DNA of 64,000 nt from Asterias amurensis (Eukaryota; Echinodermata; Asteroidea; Forcipulatida; Asteriidae). Location of the stretch: assembly GCF_032118995.1 (NCBI RefSeq), contig NC_092650.1:20956501-21020500 (forward strand), given 5' to 3'. The position numbers were made by a program, and so were the translations under genes. This document shows positions 25,990-37,760 of the stretch, piece by piece. Position 1 is the stretch's first letter; each line of letters starts with the position of its first letter. The notes beneath the pieces are model-generated. The model saw nothing but the letters and a program-made list of their open reading frames with translations. It was not told where the DNA came from and searched no databases.

Positions 25990-28900
25990 TTAATGCCTCT
26001 TGAAATAAATATAAGCACCAACAATAACAGCGGACGCAACAGCTGTTGTTCCAAGAAACTTCGGTAGCAGGCATTTTAACTTGTACTTCATTGTGGGCCA
26101 CTTTACTGCCCAGAATGTGTCATTGGCGAGCAAGCAGCTTCTACGGAAGCTGTCCCTCTGCAGCACCCGTTGATAATACTGTTCAATTTGAGGACGGTTT
26201 CCGTTGCTCCAGAAATGGGAGTAGCCAACGAAGGACAGACGGTGAAGAATAGTTGCCAAGTAGATGTCTGCGACGTTAAAGTGTCCGCCGCACAACCATG
26301 GTTTCTGGTCCTCTTGCAGATCTGGCAAAATTTAAAGATTTGCAGATTTTTTATAACATTCCAGGTAGATTCCAATGTGTACACTTCTCAATGTTCAATT
26401 CAATTCAAGAATTAAAGCCATTATACACTTTCGGGAACAGAAAAAAAAGTTCACAGATTTACAAATAACTTACAGGGTTTACAGAAGGTAATGGTGAAAG
26501 ACTTCTCTTGAACTATTATTCCATGAAGCTTTACTTTTTGAGAAAACATTAAAACAATTATCAATTCTCGACATCAAGAATTACGAATTTATTTTAAATA
26601 CATGTCATGACACGGCGAAACGTGCAGAAACAAGGGTGGGTTTTCCCGTTATTTTCTTGTTATTTCCAATGGCTTTAATAAAATCATCCGATCTTATTAC
26701 ATGTCGTGTCTCAATCTAAGTAAGAACGAAAACAAGAATTTCTCTGAATGCATTTTTACAGATGATGACGCTTCAATCCCGCCCCCGCCCCCCCCCCCCC
26801 AAAAAAAACCAACAAAAAAAACCAACAAAACAACAACAAAAACCCTCAACTAAAAAAAAAAGAAGTGAATTCAATGAATTTTTAAAGGAATGTAGCAAAA
26901 TCATACGCGACAAATTTGCTGAGTACTTACATGTACATTATTTAAATCAAATTCATGTTGAATAAAGGCAGTGTACATATTGGTAAGTACTCAAAATAAT
27001 TATTAACAATGAGTTATGGGGAGCTGTTGATAGTAAAAAAAGTATTGTGAGAAACGGCTCCCTCTGCATATGTTGAGATACACCAAGTGAGAAGACTGGT
27101 CTTTAACACTAACAATATTGTCCAGTGTCTTTAAAGCCATTGGACTCTTTCGTTAAACAGTATTGTCCAAGGTCCACACTTCATGTATCACAACTTATAT
27201 ATAAAATAACAAACCTGTAAAAATGTAGGCTCAATCGGTCATCAGAGTCCAGAGAAAATAATGGGAAAACAAACTCTTGTTTCCGCACGTTTCGCCATGT
27301 CATGACATGTGTTTAAAATAAATTCGTAATTCTCAACATCGAGAATTGATATTTTTTTAATGTTTTCTCAAAAAGTATTTAAGCATTTTATGGAATAATA
27401 TTTCAAGAGAAGTCTTTCACCATTACCTTCTGTAAACCCTCTAAGTTATTTGATTTTTTTTTTCTGTTCCAAAAGTGTCCAATGGCTTTAAGCGAGTAAG
27501 TTATCTCCAAAATTCAGCCATTGTGCAAGACCAATAATATGTACAACCAAAGACCTCTTGGCAAATACCCATTGCGCAAGCACAAACTGTTGAATGATGT
27601 GCATACTGGTCTAGCAAGAGATCAAACCCTGAATACTCAACTAACCTTGACATTCTTTAGTATTTTTTCCCAACTCTTCATCTATCTCCGTCAGGATTTT
27701 CTCCACATGGTCGAGGTGGTCTTTTAGGGTACTGGTATCCTTGATAACTTCTAATCTCGTTGTGAGGGCGGTGGCTTTGTTGAGATACTCGTACCTTAAG
27801 TCTTTATACTTCTCGGAGTAACGTTGGCAAACCTCTATTGAGGCATGAATTTGCTCTGCAATGATGGAAGAATTCAACTCAGTCAGATTACATAATATGG
27901 GAATGTAAAAGTTGGCAACTAGGTCTTCTTAAGGGGACTTAAAGGCAGTGGACACGTTTGGTAACTGTCAAAGACCAGTTTTTCCAACTGATGTATCCAA
28001 ACATATGCATCAAATAACAAACCTGTCAAAATTTCAACTCAATTGGTCATCGAATTTGCAAGAGAATAATGAAAGAAAAAATCACCCTTGTTGCATTACT
28101 TTGTGTGCTTTCAGATATGGATTTAGAGTGGATCAATAAAATTGGATTTATGTCTAATTATGGGTTCATTATTGCTGCTTGAGTTATGGGGCCAGGCATG
28201 TGTGCTTTCAGCTATGGATTTAGAGTGGATCAATAAAATTGGATTTATGTCTAATTATGGGTTCATTATTGCTGCTTGTGTTATGGGGCCAGGCAATAAG
28301 TTGCATGGCCTTTTGACTGTGTTACCTTTTTTTCTGTGACATTGACACTCCCTGTCATCAGCTGTGTCTCAGATCATCCTCAGATCAATGCACAGTGGAC
28401 AATATTTGGATTTATTCTAGTGGGGAATCTGTGCTGGGCTAAAAAAAGTACCCAAACCCTTTAAAGACCTGCTTCAACGAAAATGTCAAGTCGTGAACTT
28501 TGCTGAATTTCACTTGCGAAAAGCCCCGTTACGTAATCACTCTCAAAATGTCAAAGTTGGGTGCTCCAATTTGTGAAGCCGCTTTGTTGCAGCGTGGAGG
28601 TGTAACAATGCAAGCTCCCAGACATGACGTCAGCGGCATTGTCCTTTGATTTGCACCGTCAACGACAGAAGTGTTTTTAGTTTTTCAAAACCTTTAGGTT
28701 GGGGCCTGATTTTTTAATCGATAATTACGAAAAATTCAGAAGTGTACACATATAAAAATTACATTAAAATGGTGAACAAGTGCATTATAAACAAGTAAAA
28801 ATACCATTTCCGTTGAAAACATTCCGCTCAGGTAGCTGTTTAACAGTTCAAACTGACTTACTTATAATGAAAGCAGGCTTCATTCCCAGCTTAGTCCCCT

Positions 28901-31704
28901 GGGAGTACTGCATATCCATGAAAGTCCCAAAAGTAATAAATTCTATAGGAATCGTCTTGAACAGGCGAAGATAATGATTGCATTTCTGACCCTCAGGCGT
29001 CTTCTCACTGAGGAACAATGGAGGCACTAAAACAAAAAGGAAAAAAAGAGGGATGGGGTAAATTGAGAAGGGAAGATGGAAACTTCAGTTTTCTATGGCA
29101 CTAACATTGAGGACAAAATGATTAAATGAGCTGAAAGGCCGAGAACTTGCCTGTATGCAGTTTATACTCAGTTCTAGGAGTAGCCAGAGCTCAAAAGGAA
29201 GAAAGTTTAAAGGCACTGGTAGACCTGTTTGGTAATTGTCAAAAACCAGTATTACCGGTATCACTTGGTGTATCCCAACAACATATGCATAAAATAACGA
29301 ACCTGTGAAAATTTTGACTTAATTGGTCATCAAAGTTGCAAGAGAATACTCAAAGAAAAAGACCTTGTTGTGCAAATGTGTGCGCTCTCAGATGCCTTAA
29401 AAAAGATTCAGTCCTGAAGTTTTTTAATCTTTTGAGTGAAGAACTACCCTTTTCTAAAAAACTACTGTCACTTCAGAGGGAGCCTTTCTCACAATGTTTT
29501 ATACATGTACTATCGCAGCTCTCCGTTGCTTGTTTACCAAGTAAGATTTTACGCTAACAATTATTATGAGTAATTACCAATTAGTGTCCAGTGCTTTTAA
29601 AACTAAGCAGTTACAATGAAGACAATCTTGAGTCCTACATAATTGAGTCACTTATTGCAATGTTTCAGCTTTAGTAGAAGGACAATATGGAGGTTTTTGA
29701 GATACCATGTACATAAAAGTCAAATTTTTGACTCCCGTAAATGGCCGACCATGTGAGTTCATAAATCAAAAGGAAAACCACGCAATTTCAAGGCATGTTT
29801 GTGTTGATCATTGTATTCTACTTTTAAATCATCTTTCTAACCATATGAATTTTATAACAAACGGTTACAAACGCTTTTCAAAGACCAACACGACCGATCC
29901 AAGGCAACGTGTTCCTTGTAGCCATTGGACCCTTTCGGTACAGAAAAAAAAAAAAAAAAATTCACAGATTTACAAATAATTTACAGGGTTTACAGAAGGT
30001 AATGGTGAAATACTTCTCTTGAAATATTAGTCCATGAAATGCTTTACTTTTTGAGAAAACGGTAAAACAATATCAGTTCTCGTTAGCGCGAATTACGGAT
30101 TTGTTATAAACACATGTCATGACACGGCGAAACGTGCGAAAACAGGAGTTGGTTTTCCCGTTATTTTCTTCCGACTCCGATGTCCGATTGAGCCTAAATT
30201 TCCACAGGATTGTTATTTTATATATAAGTTGTGATACACGAAGTGTGGGACTTGGACAATACTGTTTCCCGAAAGGGTCTAATGGCTTTAACCGCTAGGC
30301 CATTACACTCCACATTAGTGAAACAGAGAACTCTGAGAAATGACAGGATTCATTATAACTTACATTCAGGGGTGATTTGATCCAGATAGCCTATGATAGA
30401 TTCAGAGTCGATGAAATGCGTTCCGGTGTCTAAGGCTAGACCTGGAACAGTCATTAAGGGGTGTATACGTGCGTACCAAGGCTGCAGTTGCTCCTGTGCC
30501 ATGATGGCAATTTCTACACTCCTGTACTTCAACTTCTTCTCTTCAAATGCAAGTCTTGCCTACAAATTAAAAACCCACACAATTAAAAACAATTTATTTA
30601 GATTATACAGGATTTAAAGCATGGTGAGGTATCAATCAATACATATTTGGTTTATGGCAACACCATGTGTGTATCTACTTGCCAGGTTCTTAGAGAACTG
30701 TCTTTCTTTGTTCTACTAAACGGCGGAGTAGATTGTTCGGGTGTTCGGGAGACTTCTCAGTTCTGAAGAGAACTGTCCTGCTTTTTACTTATTACCAGGG
30801 CGGATGGTCTAAAAAATAGGCTGGGACTACTACTTTACCTTATAGAATTGTAATTAACTGTAATACCGCGGAGTCAGTTCTTATATTAATGGTCTCAATG
30901 TTTCGGCTAGCTTGCTCTAGTCCTCGTCGGGAGTAAAAACATGTTTATGTGCATGTCTCCCGGACGGTTCTTCTCTAACTCTAAGAACAAACTTTACCTG
31001 CAATGTGTTCTTTCAGATGCATGAGGAAAGACTTCATGCCTCAAGCCTTTCTCTGATTCAAATGGTTTGTGAAAAAAATTACCTCTCTCTCTGCAACTAC
31101 ATTACAAGGGGGTCGATCGTTCCAAACAATGTTTTATAATATCAAAAGCTCTCCAGTGCTCTTTACAAAGTAAGTTTTATGGTCATTAACTTGTGGAGCC
31201 GATAGCCGATCAATCTAAACCCGACAGGCTTGTCAGTTTATGTATAATACAAATTATGGTTGATCATATCAAGTTCTTACACTGCCAGCAACTGTTTTGC
31301 TTAATAGCGAACACCAATTCTGTAATGTTCTTTTAACACTTATTTCCACTGACTGAAAGTGATTGTATAGTGACATTGCAGTCATCTGAGCGATTGAGAT
31401 TGAATCGCCAGCTAACTCCAACGACAACCCTCAGTACTTTGTGAAATAGACCGATCAATTAGGTTCCGCCCAAGACACACATGTGAGCAAGAACACTTGC
31501 GCCTCTCCAATGCCTTTCTACACAACTCTTCCGCGCGCGGCGCGCATGCCGGTCTTACTTGTCGGACCCTCATAGCGTTGTGATTGGTCAATACGCAACG
31601 GGGCGAAGCTTAATGGATCTGTCTATTTGGCACAAGTTACAATTTGACCTTACCCTTTGTGAGAAGAACGATGAGGGTGCATGGTACAGGGTGGGAGTGG
31701 CCAT
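25990..31704 (-). CDS. GDAP1: GDAP1-like mitochondrial outer-membrane GST-fold protein, five exons
   Basis: Ganglioside-induced differentiation-associated protein 1 family: GST-like, tail-anchored in the mitochondrial outer membrane, linked to mitochondrial dynamics. Exons in transcript order: 31704-31654, 30559-30364, 29026-28862, 27855-27646, 26321-25990; borders and phases agree and give 317 residues (human 358). Exon 1 is only 17 codons, MATPTLYHAPSSFFSQR, matching the start of the human GST domain (LILYHWTHSFSSQK); an in-frame TAA lies a few codons upstream, fixing this start. Exon 2 continues the thioredoxin-like fold (ARLAFEEKKLKYRSVEI, GLALDTGTHFID). Exon 4 encodes the charged alpha-loop typical of the family. 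Exon 5 has KPWLCGGHFNVADIYLA and RPQIEQYYQRVLQRD, then a hydrophobic tail anchor ending YIYFKRH. It lacks the ~20-residue N-terminal extension of human GDAP1 and most of the residues after the anchor. GDAP1 versus GDAP1L1 cannot be separated; a pre-duplication single gene is likely. Confidence 0.93.
26412..26677. repeat. aaagccattggacac-type MITE
   Basis: Starts ttaaagccattatacacttt and ends ccaatggctttaa; contains acaggtttacagaaggtaat-like and gacacggcgaaacgtgc segments shared with copies at 27131, 29918 and 43774. Lies in the last intron of the GDAP1-like gene. Confidence 0.8.
26961..27134. repeat. TTAA-type MITE, internally shortened
   Basis: Starts aataaaggcagtgtacat and ends gtccagtgtctttaa; abuts the next element at a shared TTAA. 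Confidence 0.8.
27131..27492. repeat. aaagccattggacac-type MITE, abutting
   Basis: Inverted ends ttaaagccattggactctt and aagtgtccaatggctttaa. Confidence 0.85.
27939..28125. repeat. TTAA-type MITE, 5' part
   Basis: Starts cttaaaggcagtggacac and follows the family to gtgtgctttcagat, where it enters a tandem duplication. Confidence 0.8.
28103..28296. repeat. 97-bp tandem duplication, two units
   Basis: Units begin gtgtgctttcag at 28103 and 28200 and run through ggatttagagtggatcaat to ggggccaggca. The units differ at only a few bases, so the duplication is recent. The first unit starts inside the preceding MITE. Confidence 0.9.
29207..29600. repeat. TTAA-type MITE
   Basis: Starts ttaaaggcactggtagacc and ends tagtgtccagtgcttttaa. 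Confidence 0.85.
29708..29918. repeat. aaaggaacac-type palindromic element, right half
   Basis: Shows tttttgactcccgtaaatgg in the centre and ends gatccaaggcaacgtgttcc, the right end of the family seen in full at 37761-38072. Confidence 0.75.
29918..30292. repeat. aaagccattggacac-type MITE
   Basis: Starts tagccattggaccctttcgg and ends ccgaaagggtctaatggctt, inverted ends, immediately next to the preceding element. Confidence 0.85.
30605..30745 (+). repeat. Dispersed repeat, copy 2 of 2
   Basis: Same series of blocks as at 4640-4800 (accatgtgtgtatcta, ttcttagagaactgtctt, ggagtagattgttcg). Confidence 0.65.
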
Positions 31705-32558
31705 ACTGAAAGACTTCAATGTTTACGATATACTCCTTGGAAAGCTTCAGAAGTCCCTGAAAAAAAGTGAAACATGCAGTTAATGCATTTCAACTTTGGA
31801 GATACTTGTACACCAGCCTCAAGGATTCAAATTTCAAATAAGCATTCAGGAAGTATATGCTTCGTTTTTGAAAGGGCACCAAGGCATTTTCTTCTAGGTA
31901 AAGGGCACCCTGTGAGAACTGCTGCTAAGTACATGTATCAGGTCTGACCATTGCATCGTCTGTATCAATCCCTGACTCTTTACTAGAATACCCTTTCCAT
32001 AGACGATGTGACCTATGTTTACATTCAAACCGCCCTCTGTTGTCAAAACATGGTCAAAAAGATGCATCTTCATGGTAAGATTGCATACACTTTCTAGCTG
32101 AATGCAAAAACGCAAAGGTTTTGCCTGGATGGTATGCGCGCGAATCATGTTATGGTTTTTGAGTGACGTCAGAGGTCACATCGTCATAGATACAACACTC
32201 AAACCAAAAAGTTCCAACCTTCAGTGTTCTCCCTTAAAACCCCTTCAAGGTGAGAGGGTACCAATAAATCAATCCTCCAATGACAAATTATGCCATTTCT
32301 CCAAAGTTGACTGACCTGGAGCAGTTAAATTCCTTGATATGCTAGACTGGACTGTTCCACATAGGTTGGGAGGGGGGAGGGGAGGGGTCAGGTCTCAGAG
32401 ATGTTTTTATTTGAGGGGCAGAATACTACTTTCACACATGTCACACATGTACTATTCTAAGCACATGTTATATACAGACCTAGCAAGAACTAACCCTCAG
32501 GTAAGTGGAGCCTTCTGTAATTTACTAAACCAAGATAAAAGGGGGTCAAATAATCCTA

Positions 32559-32705
32559 GACGGTAGTCTTGGTTCCAAGACCATTGGTGTCGCCCGGTCA
32601 CACACAACCAACGTTCTATGCACGGCAAAAACTGTACACGCTTGTAATGAACGAACGCTAGTGGGCGCTCTGTTTCTCTGATTTAGATCTCACCAAGGTC
32701 TTGGA
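32559..32705. repeat. Foldback element with ccaagacc termini
   Basis: Inverted ends cttggttccaagaccattgg and caccaaggtcttggaa. Its right arm gatttagatctcaccaagg reappears in reverse at about 34696-34740. Confidence 0.7.
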
Positions 32706-33084
32706 AATTTGCACGACGGGTCTTAACTTTTTTATTGTTTTTCGGCAAATCTCCCCCGACTTTCCGGTGGAGCCAATCAGAGGCTGCGTTGCGGTTGGCT
32801 CATGAATATTAATCAGTGTTGTGCATGCAGTGTACAATGCATGCAGTAAGTGCTTTGCATGACTTTTGCTATAGTCTGCATATGTGTGTGGGTATACGTT
32901 TTTATCGGACTATAATAATATCCAGATCAGTAGGATTTGAAACTTTGCATGGTGGAAATACGATAAAGAAAGGTTTGCGGTAACACCACAAACCTTTCTA
33001 TGTATAATTATCCAAATCCAGATACTGCATTGCCATGATGCAGTTTGAAATGCGATCGTGGCGTTATGCTCCCGACGTGCCAGG

Positions 33085-33283
33085 GCCCAATTTCATGAAG
33101 CCTGTATTGGCACAAAAATTTGCTTAGCACAAAATAGTATTGCTTAGCAGAAACTGGTTACCAGCCAATTTTTAATTAAATTTGAAATGTTGTAGACTTG
33201 TGGCTTGTGCCCAACTAAATTTTTAGATAGCAAAGAAATTTTGTACAGAATTTTCTGCCAAACAGATAACTGGTGGGCCCTGT
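33085..33283. repeat. ggcccaatttcat-type MITE
   Basis: Starts gggcccaatttcatgaagcc followed by gcacaaaaatttgcttagc; the right end is degraded (ggtgggccc). Confidence 0.75.
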
Positions 33284-33339
33284 GTTATTCACAGCGAAAG
33301 TTTTTTAATCTTGGGGGAAGAAAATCTTGAGAGATTCAA

Positions 33340-33580
33340 AAGCGTCCTTGTGAGAATGTATCTTGGAACGTAAACATAGCTGCGTATCTTGGAACGTAAG
33401 CGTAGCTCGACTCGGGCTTGAAAACATACCTTTTGATATTATAGTGTAACTTGAAGGAACGTAGACCTAAGTGTATCTTGGAACAGAAACATAGCCAAGT
33501 AGCTGCGTAGCTTGGAACGTAACCATATAATATCTTTTGGAATGTAGTCGTAACCATATCTTTTGGAACAACTCATGAGA
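33340..33580. repeat. Imperfect tandem array of tatcttggaacgtaa units
   Basis: About six diverged units of 'tatcttggaacgtaaNcatagc' type, irregularly spaced. Confidence 0.7.
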
Positions 33581-34905
33581 AATTGCGAATTTTGATTGCT
33601 TGTTGAGTGGCGACTACTGCTATTCAACTCACTTGGTTAATCGTGCGGCTAAGACTATGTACTATAAAAGTAGTTGTGATCAAATTCCTGCTTGGTATAA
33701 CCACTTTTGTCGGTCATGATTATTCACAAAAACCTTTTACAAAACACAACCAGACGTCACTGTCAGTGACACAATCTTTCAATCATTTCAGCACGAGTTT
33801 TACTTTATTGCGCCTTCGGCAAACAATAATATGTCACGATGCATCTGGGGCAACGGGAGTATTCGCGACTAGTATCGAAGTCGCAGTTAATTGAGATAGT
33901 CGGGTCATAAATTCCACTAGTTGCCCAATTTAATCAACCTCAAAAATAACTCTTCATTCACAGAATTAAAAAATAATACTTTGTTTGACAAAATCATTCT
34001 TTGAGGGAATTTTGTTTTATCATTATTTTTATGTCAACCTTTTATAAAAAAATCTCATAATTTTAGGCTACTCACACAAAAACACTGTAAATATAACAAA
34101 ATGCGGTATTCCTACGTTTTGACATCATCAAAATTACCTGAAAACCCATGAAACAAAATGAAGCATATTGGAACGTTGCGATCATAAGAAACAATGGATT
34201 CGACACGACCCGACTGACAAACCCACGATGACAAACATGTACTTTTATGTTTGGCTCCCAACCCCTCCCAAGCTCACGGCGAGACGTACCCGCAAGCTGT
34301 GAGTTCATAGCGCCCGGGATTACACCTCCAACCCCCACGAGACACGGCATGGGCGGTACGTGATATTCCCCAAGGCTTTACGTTCCGATTGCTCCACGCT
34401 GTGGGGGCCATACAAGCGTCCGTTACACGGACTCTCTGAATGCTAAACTTACGTTCGATTTTTTGACGATTATTTACGATTTCAAATCGTCATGTATCCC
34501 TAATCTGAATAGGTAGTATATACTTGAAATTTCATTGTTTTCCTTTAATAGGTCTATTGACCACGGAATCACTGAGCAAAGATTATAGAGCGCCGATCAT
34601 CTTGACTCGATCTAGTTTGAATTCGTCACGTGATATGAATATTGCATACATTAAAAGTTATTTACATAGTCTGGCCACTCCTTCAATTTGCAAATGTCCA
34701 AGACCATGGTGGAGATCTAAATCAGAGAAACAGAGGGGTTGTTGGTCGTGGAGGTCTAGTTGCGCGATACATTATCGCAACTTGAACTAGTGCAGTGGAG
34801 GTTGAGACCAAGGTGGGGGGGGGGGGGTTGGGGGGGGTAGAAAAAGCAGTTAAAAAAAAAAGGTTAAGTTACATATACAACCCCAACCCAAAAAGTACAG
34901 CATAC

Positions 34906-35161
34906 AGGGCCCAATTTCATCATGGCTCTGCTTACCGCCGAATTCTGTGCTTATGATCGTGATTCCCCCCTTACGTGCAAGCGCCGAATTTCTGCGCTAG
35001 CCTTGTAAGCGTAGAATGCCTAAATAACGTGGAGTACGCACGCGCATAAGCCCAAATTCGCCGCTAACCTGTGAAATACGCTTGCCGTAAGCACATAATT
35101 CCCTGCTTCCGTAAGCGCCGATTCTGTGCTTGCGGTAAGCAGAGCCTAGAAATTGGGCCCT
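34906..35161. repeat. ggcccaatttcat-type MITE, gcttaccgc variant
   Basis: Inverted ends gggcccaatttcatcatgg and agcctagaaattgggccc, with arms ctctgcttaccgccgaattc and gcgccgattctgtgcttg. Confidence 0.85.
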
Positions 35162-35856
35162 GCACACACACACACACACCCACGAGTTCGTTCGCCCCCG
35201 GCGGTGGCACTGCCACTGGCTGTGGTCTTTGTCTTTGTGGAGGCTGCTAACATTAATCTTCAACAAGTAAACCATCATCATTCAGCAATACTTACCACAC
35301 TCAGCAAACTGCTACTTCTTAAACCACTGACTACACAAGTTCAACCCAGGTTCCACTTTGTTGAACTTGAATGAAAATTTTACAAAAAGAGGTCAGACAA
35401 GCTCACCCATCCCAGCAATAATAAAACCCATCCACCTTCGAGAGCATGCAGCATATAATCACTAGCAGATTCTGGCATAAGCATGCAGCGGCCGCGACGC
35501 GACCACCAGCAACACGCGCATCAAATGTCAAATCAGTCTGGTGCACTTCACCAATAACCATTTTTGATTCACGATGTTTTTTATTTGACAACAACCTTCA
35601 CTTTTTGCAAAGTCAATCTTTATATTTAAAGTTATAACATTCTTTGAAAGGTTGATGAATATAATACAATCTAGCAGTTATTTACCATGATTATAATACA
35701 AATCATGAAAACTGATTAAACACATTGATTTTGTTAACCCCGTCCGGTCCCCGCAACCACCCCTACTAAAAAATAGATAAATCCAGGTCAACAAACTTTT
35801 CTACCAGGGTCAGCTCGAGGTCATGTGTAGGAGCCGTGTCGATTGAGATTAAAAAA

Positions 35857-37538
35857 ATGGCTTCCCTACTAACGGACACGAGTGCCGAGGTTCCATTATT
35901 TTCGGTTTTACCAGGATCTCAACTCATCAAGCAGGGCGCTGAAGCTAAAGTTTATCGGGGAACTTTTTTAGGGAGGGCGTGTGTCGTGAAACAACGGTTT
36001 AAAAAGAAGTATCGTCACCCAACTCTCGACGAGAAACTGACGGCCAAGAGAACTTCTCAAGAAGTGCGTTCGCTTTTGAGATGCCAAAAAGCAGGTCAGT
36101 GTGAGTGTGTGGAATGGGGGGGGGGGGGGGGGGGGATTTACCTTACGATAAGAGAGCCAATGATTTACAGCTCAACAAGGTGGGCTACTAATACTCCTAC
36201 AACTATTTCGGTTTCGTCCGGCTATCGTCTCCCGACTATTTCGGTTTCGTCCGGCTATCGTCTCCCGTAACGGAAGACGATAGCCGGACGAAACCGAAAT
36301 AGTTCTAGGACTCGAGTAGGCTATTAAATATGACGGATTGTGCGTGTCTAATTATGCGTGTCTAATTTTACTTATAGTTATATAAAAAAAAAATGTATGG
36401 TAAAAAAAAGTGGACATCTGCTTTTCTGCTCGTGCTAGCCCCACTTGTGTATAAAAAAAAGTGGGGCTACTTTTCTGCTACAGAAAAGCAGGTTGAACTG
36501 TAGTTGCGATAACGTAACCCTCCTCCCGACGGCCGCCAGGCCGGAGGGTTACGAGATTGTTTCGAGCGGAAACGGTTGATCTGGTCCAACACGTACAATT
36601 TTGACACAGTCACCAGATTTGCCCAGTTTTTACCACTTTCAAAAATCATGACACAAATTCTGAGGGTACGAACTTAATCCGCAATGTCTAATGCAGCGTG
36701 CCATAATACTCAAAACACCATTGAGGAAATATTTCGAAGAAAAATGGACAAAAACTTACCAGAACCGGAGCGAAATTCACAGGTCCAAAAGTTGACATCT
36801 GCTTTTCTGGTTTCCTGAAAGCAAAAGTGTGGATTGAACATTTTGGGCCATTTCAGTTTCTGCATAGGTGGTGGTTGTAAGCCTATTTTATGTTTTTGAT
36901 TCAATCTGATCTAACAAACAAAGTAAAAGGAATCACCACAATTGATTAAAAAAGGTTTCTAAGTTTATTTTGAACTAAACAAAAATTGTATGAACTGAAT
37001 TGAGCCTATTTTCAATATTATATTTCTTTGTTTATGCTTTGCAGGAATTTCTACACCAACAGTCTACTTTGTCAACTATGTTGAGTATTGCATTTACATG
37101 GAAGACTTTGATAACTCTGTTACCGTAAGAGAATTTATAGAAGACTTTCAGCGCAGATCTGCTCCATTAGAAGAACTTTTCAAACTTGCTGAAGTTATCG
37201 GTAAAATATTGGCCAAAATACACAGCAATGACGTCATCCATGGGGATCTTACCACATCGAATATGTTACTACGCCAACAATCATCTGATTCCAACTTCCA
37301 GTTGTCGTCTATTGTCTTAATTGATTTCGGCCTGAGCCAGATATCAGGTTTGGTAGAGGACAAGGGCGTTGACCTTTATGTCTTGGAAAGAGCCTTCTTA
37401 AGCACCCATCCGGACACCGAAGTTGTCTTTGAGAAGGTGTTATCAGCTTACGGGAAATCTTATGAGAAAGCAGCTGAAGTTTTGAAGAAATTAGAGGAAG
37501 TGAGACAGCGTGGGAGGAAGAGGGTAATGGTTGGCTGA
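35857..37538 (+). CDS. TP53RK: TP53RK / Bud32 (PRPK), KEOPS complex kinase-ATPase, two exons
   Basis: Small atypical kinase of the KEOPS complex, which makes the t6A modification at position 37 of ANN-decoding tRNAs; also reported to phosphorylate p53. Exon 1 is 35857-36094 and exon 2 is 37045-37538, joined in phase 1 at KAG/ISTPTV, giving 243 residues (human 253). Visible motifs: [16 protein letters not shown] (nucleotide-binding loop), VVKQRF with the ATP lysine about K45, [10 protein letters not shown] (catalytic Asp about 147), LIDFGLS (metal Asp about 173), [19 protein letters not shown], and the conserved basic C-terminal tail RGRKRVMVG. The start is the ATG at 35857; the frame remains open a few codons upstream without another ATG. 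The 950-bp intron begins with a G-run and contains a striking hairpin (36199-36304) plus smaller inverted repeats. Confidence 0.96.
36199..36304. repeat. Hairpin with duplicated arm in TP53RK intron
   Basis: A 33-nt unit containing tcggtttcgtccggctatcg occurs twice in direct order (from about 36200 and 36234), then once inverted (gacgatagccggacgaaacc). The arms look identical. Confidence 0.9.
36512..36552. repeat. Short GC-rich hairpin in TP53RK intron
   Basis: Arms cgtaaccctcc and ggagggttacg are perfect around a loop containing cgacggccgccaggcc. Confidence 0.8.
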
Positions 37539-37760
37539 TGCTGATTAGAGATTATCAAGTTTTGTATTGGCTTGGATTCTTTGTATTAGCTTGAGGCACT
37601 GCAGCCGATTTCACAGAAACGCTAGGATTAATCCTAACTCGAGTTCAGAACGAGTAACCCGTCCTAACTTAGGATGGGTTCAATGCTTCCTACGTATTTG
37701 AATACGGCGCTGAACCCGACCTAAATCTAGCCCAACTTGTTGAGCTGTAAATGGCTCTCT

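Larger units (their letters stand above)
31705..35856. other. Intergenic interval between divergent GDAP1 and TP53RK genes
   Basis: This interval contains the promoters of both flanking genes but no recognisable coding sequence. It holds a half-copy of an 'aggcttggaatttcat' element (about 31800-31910), a G-run near 32370, a foldback at 32559-32705 whose termini reappear near 34690-34825, a ggcccaatttcat element at 33085-33283, an imperfect tandem array at 33340-33580, a G-tract near 34815 and another palindromic element at 34906-35161. A minus-strand open frame at 35403-35594 ends at a potential donor, but its sequence matches no family I recognise. Confidence 0.5.

Noticed and set aside
31559-31783. 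Plus-strand open frame of 74 codons
   Set aside because: It is antisense to the first exon of the GDAP1-like gene, which has clear homology and fits the splice phase; the plus-strand product resembles nothing.
34072-34350. Minus-strand 92-codon open frame
   Set aside because: No recognisable domain or homology; composition is like the surrounding non-coding DNA.
35403-35594. Minus-strand open frame ending at a possible GT donor near TP53RK
   Set aside because: First considered as the GDAP1 5' exon, but it lacks the GST-fold start motif; the true exon was found at 31654-31704.
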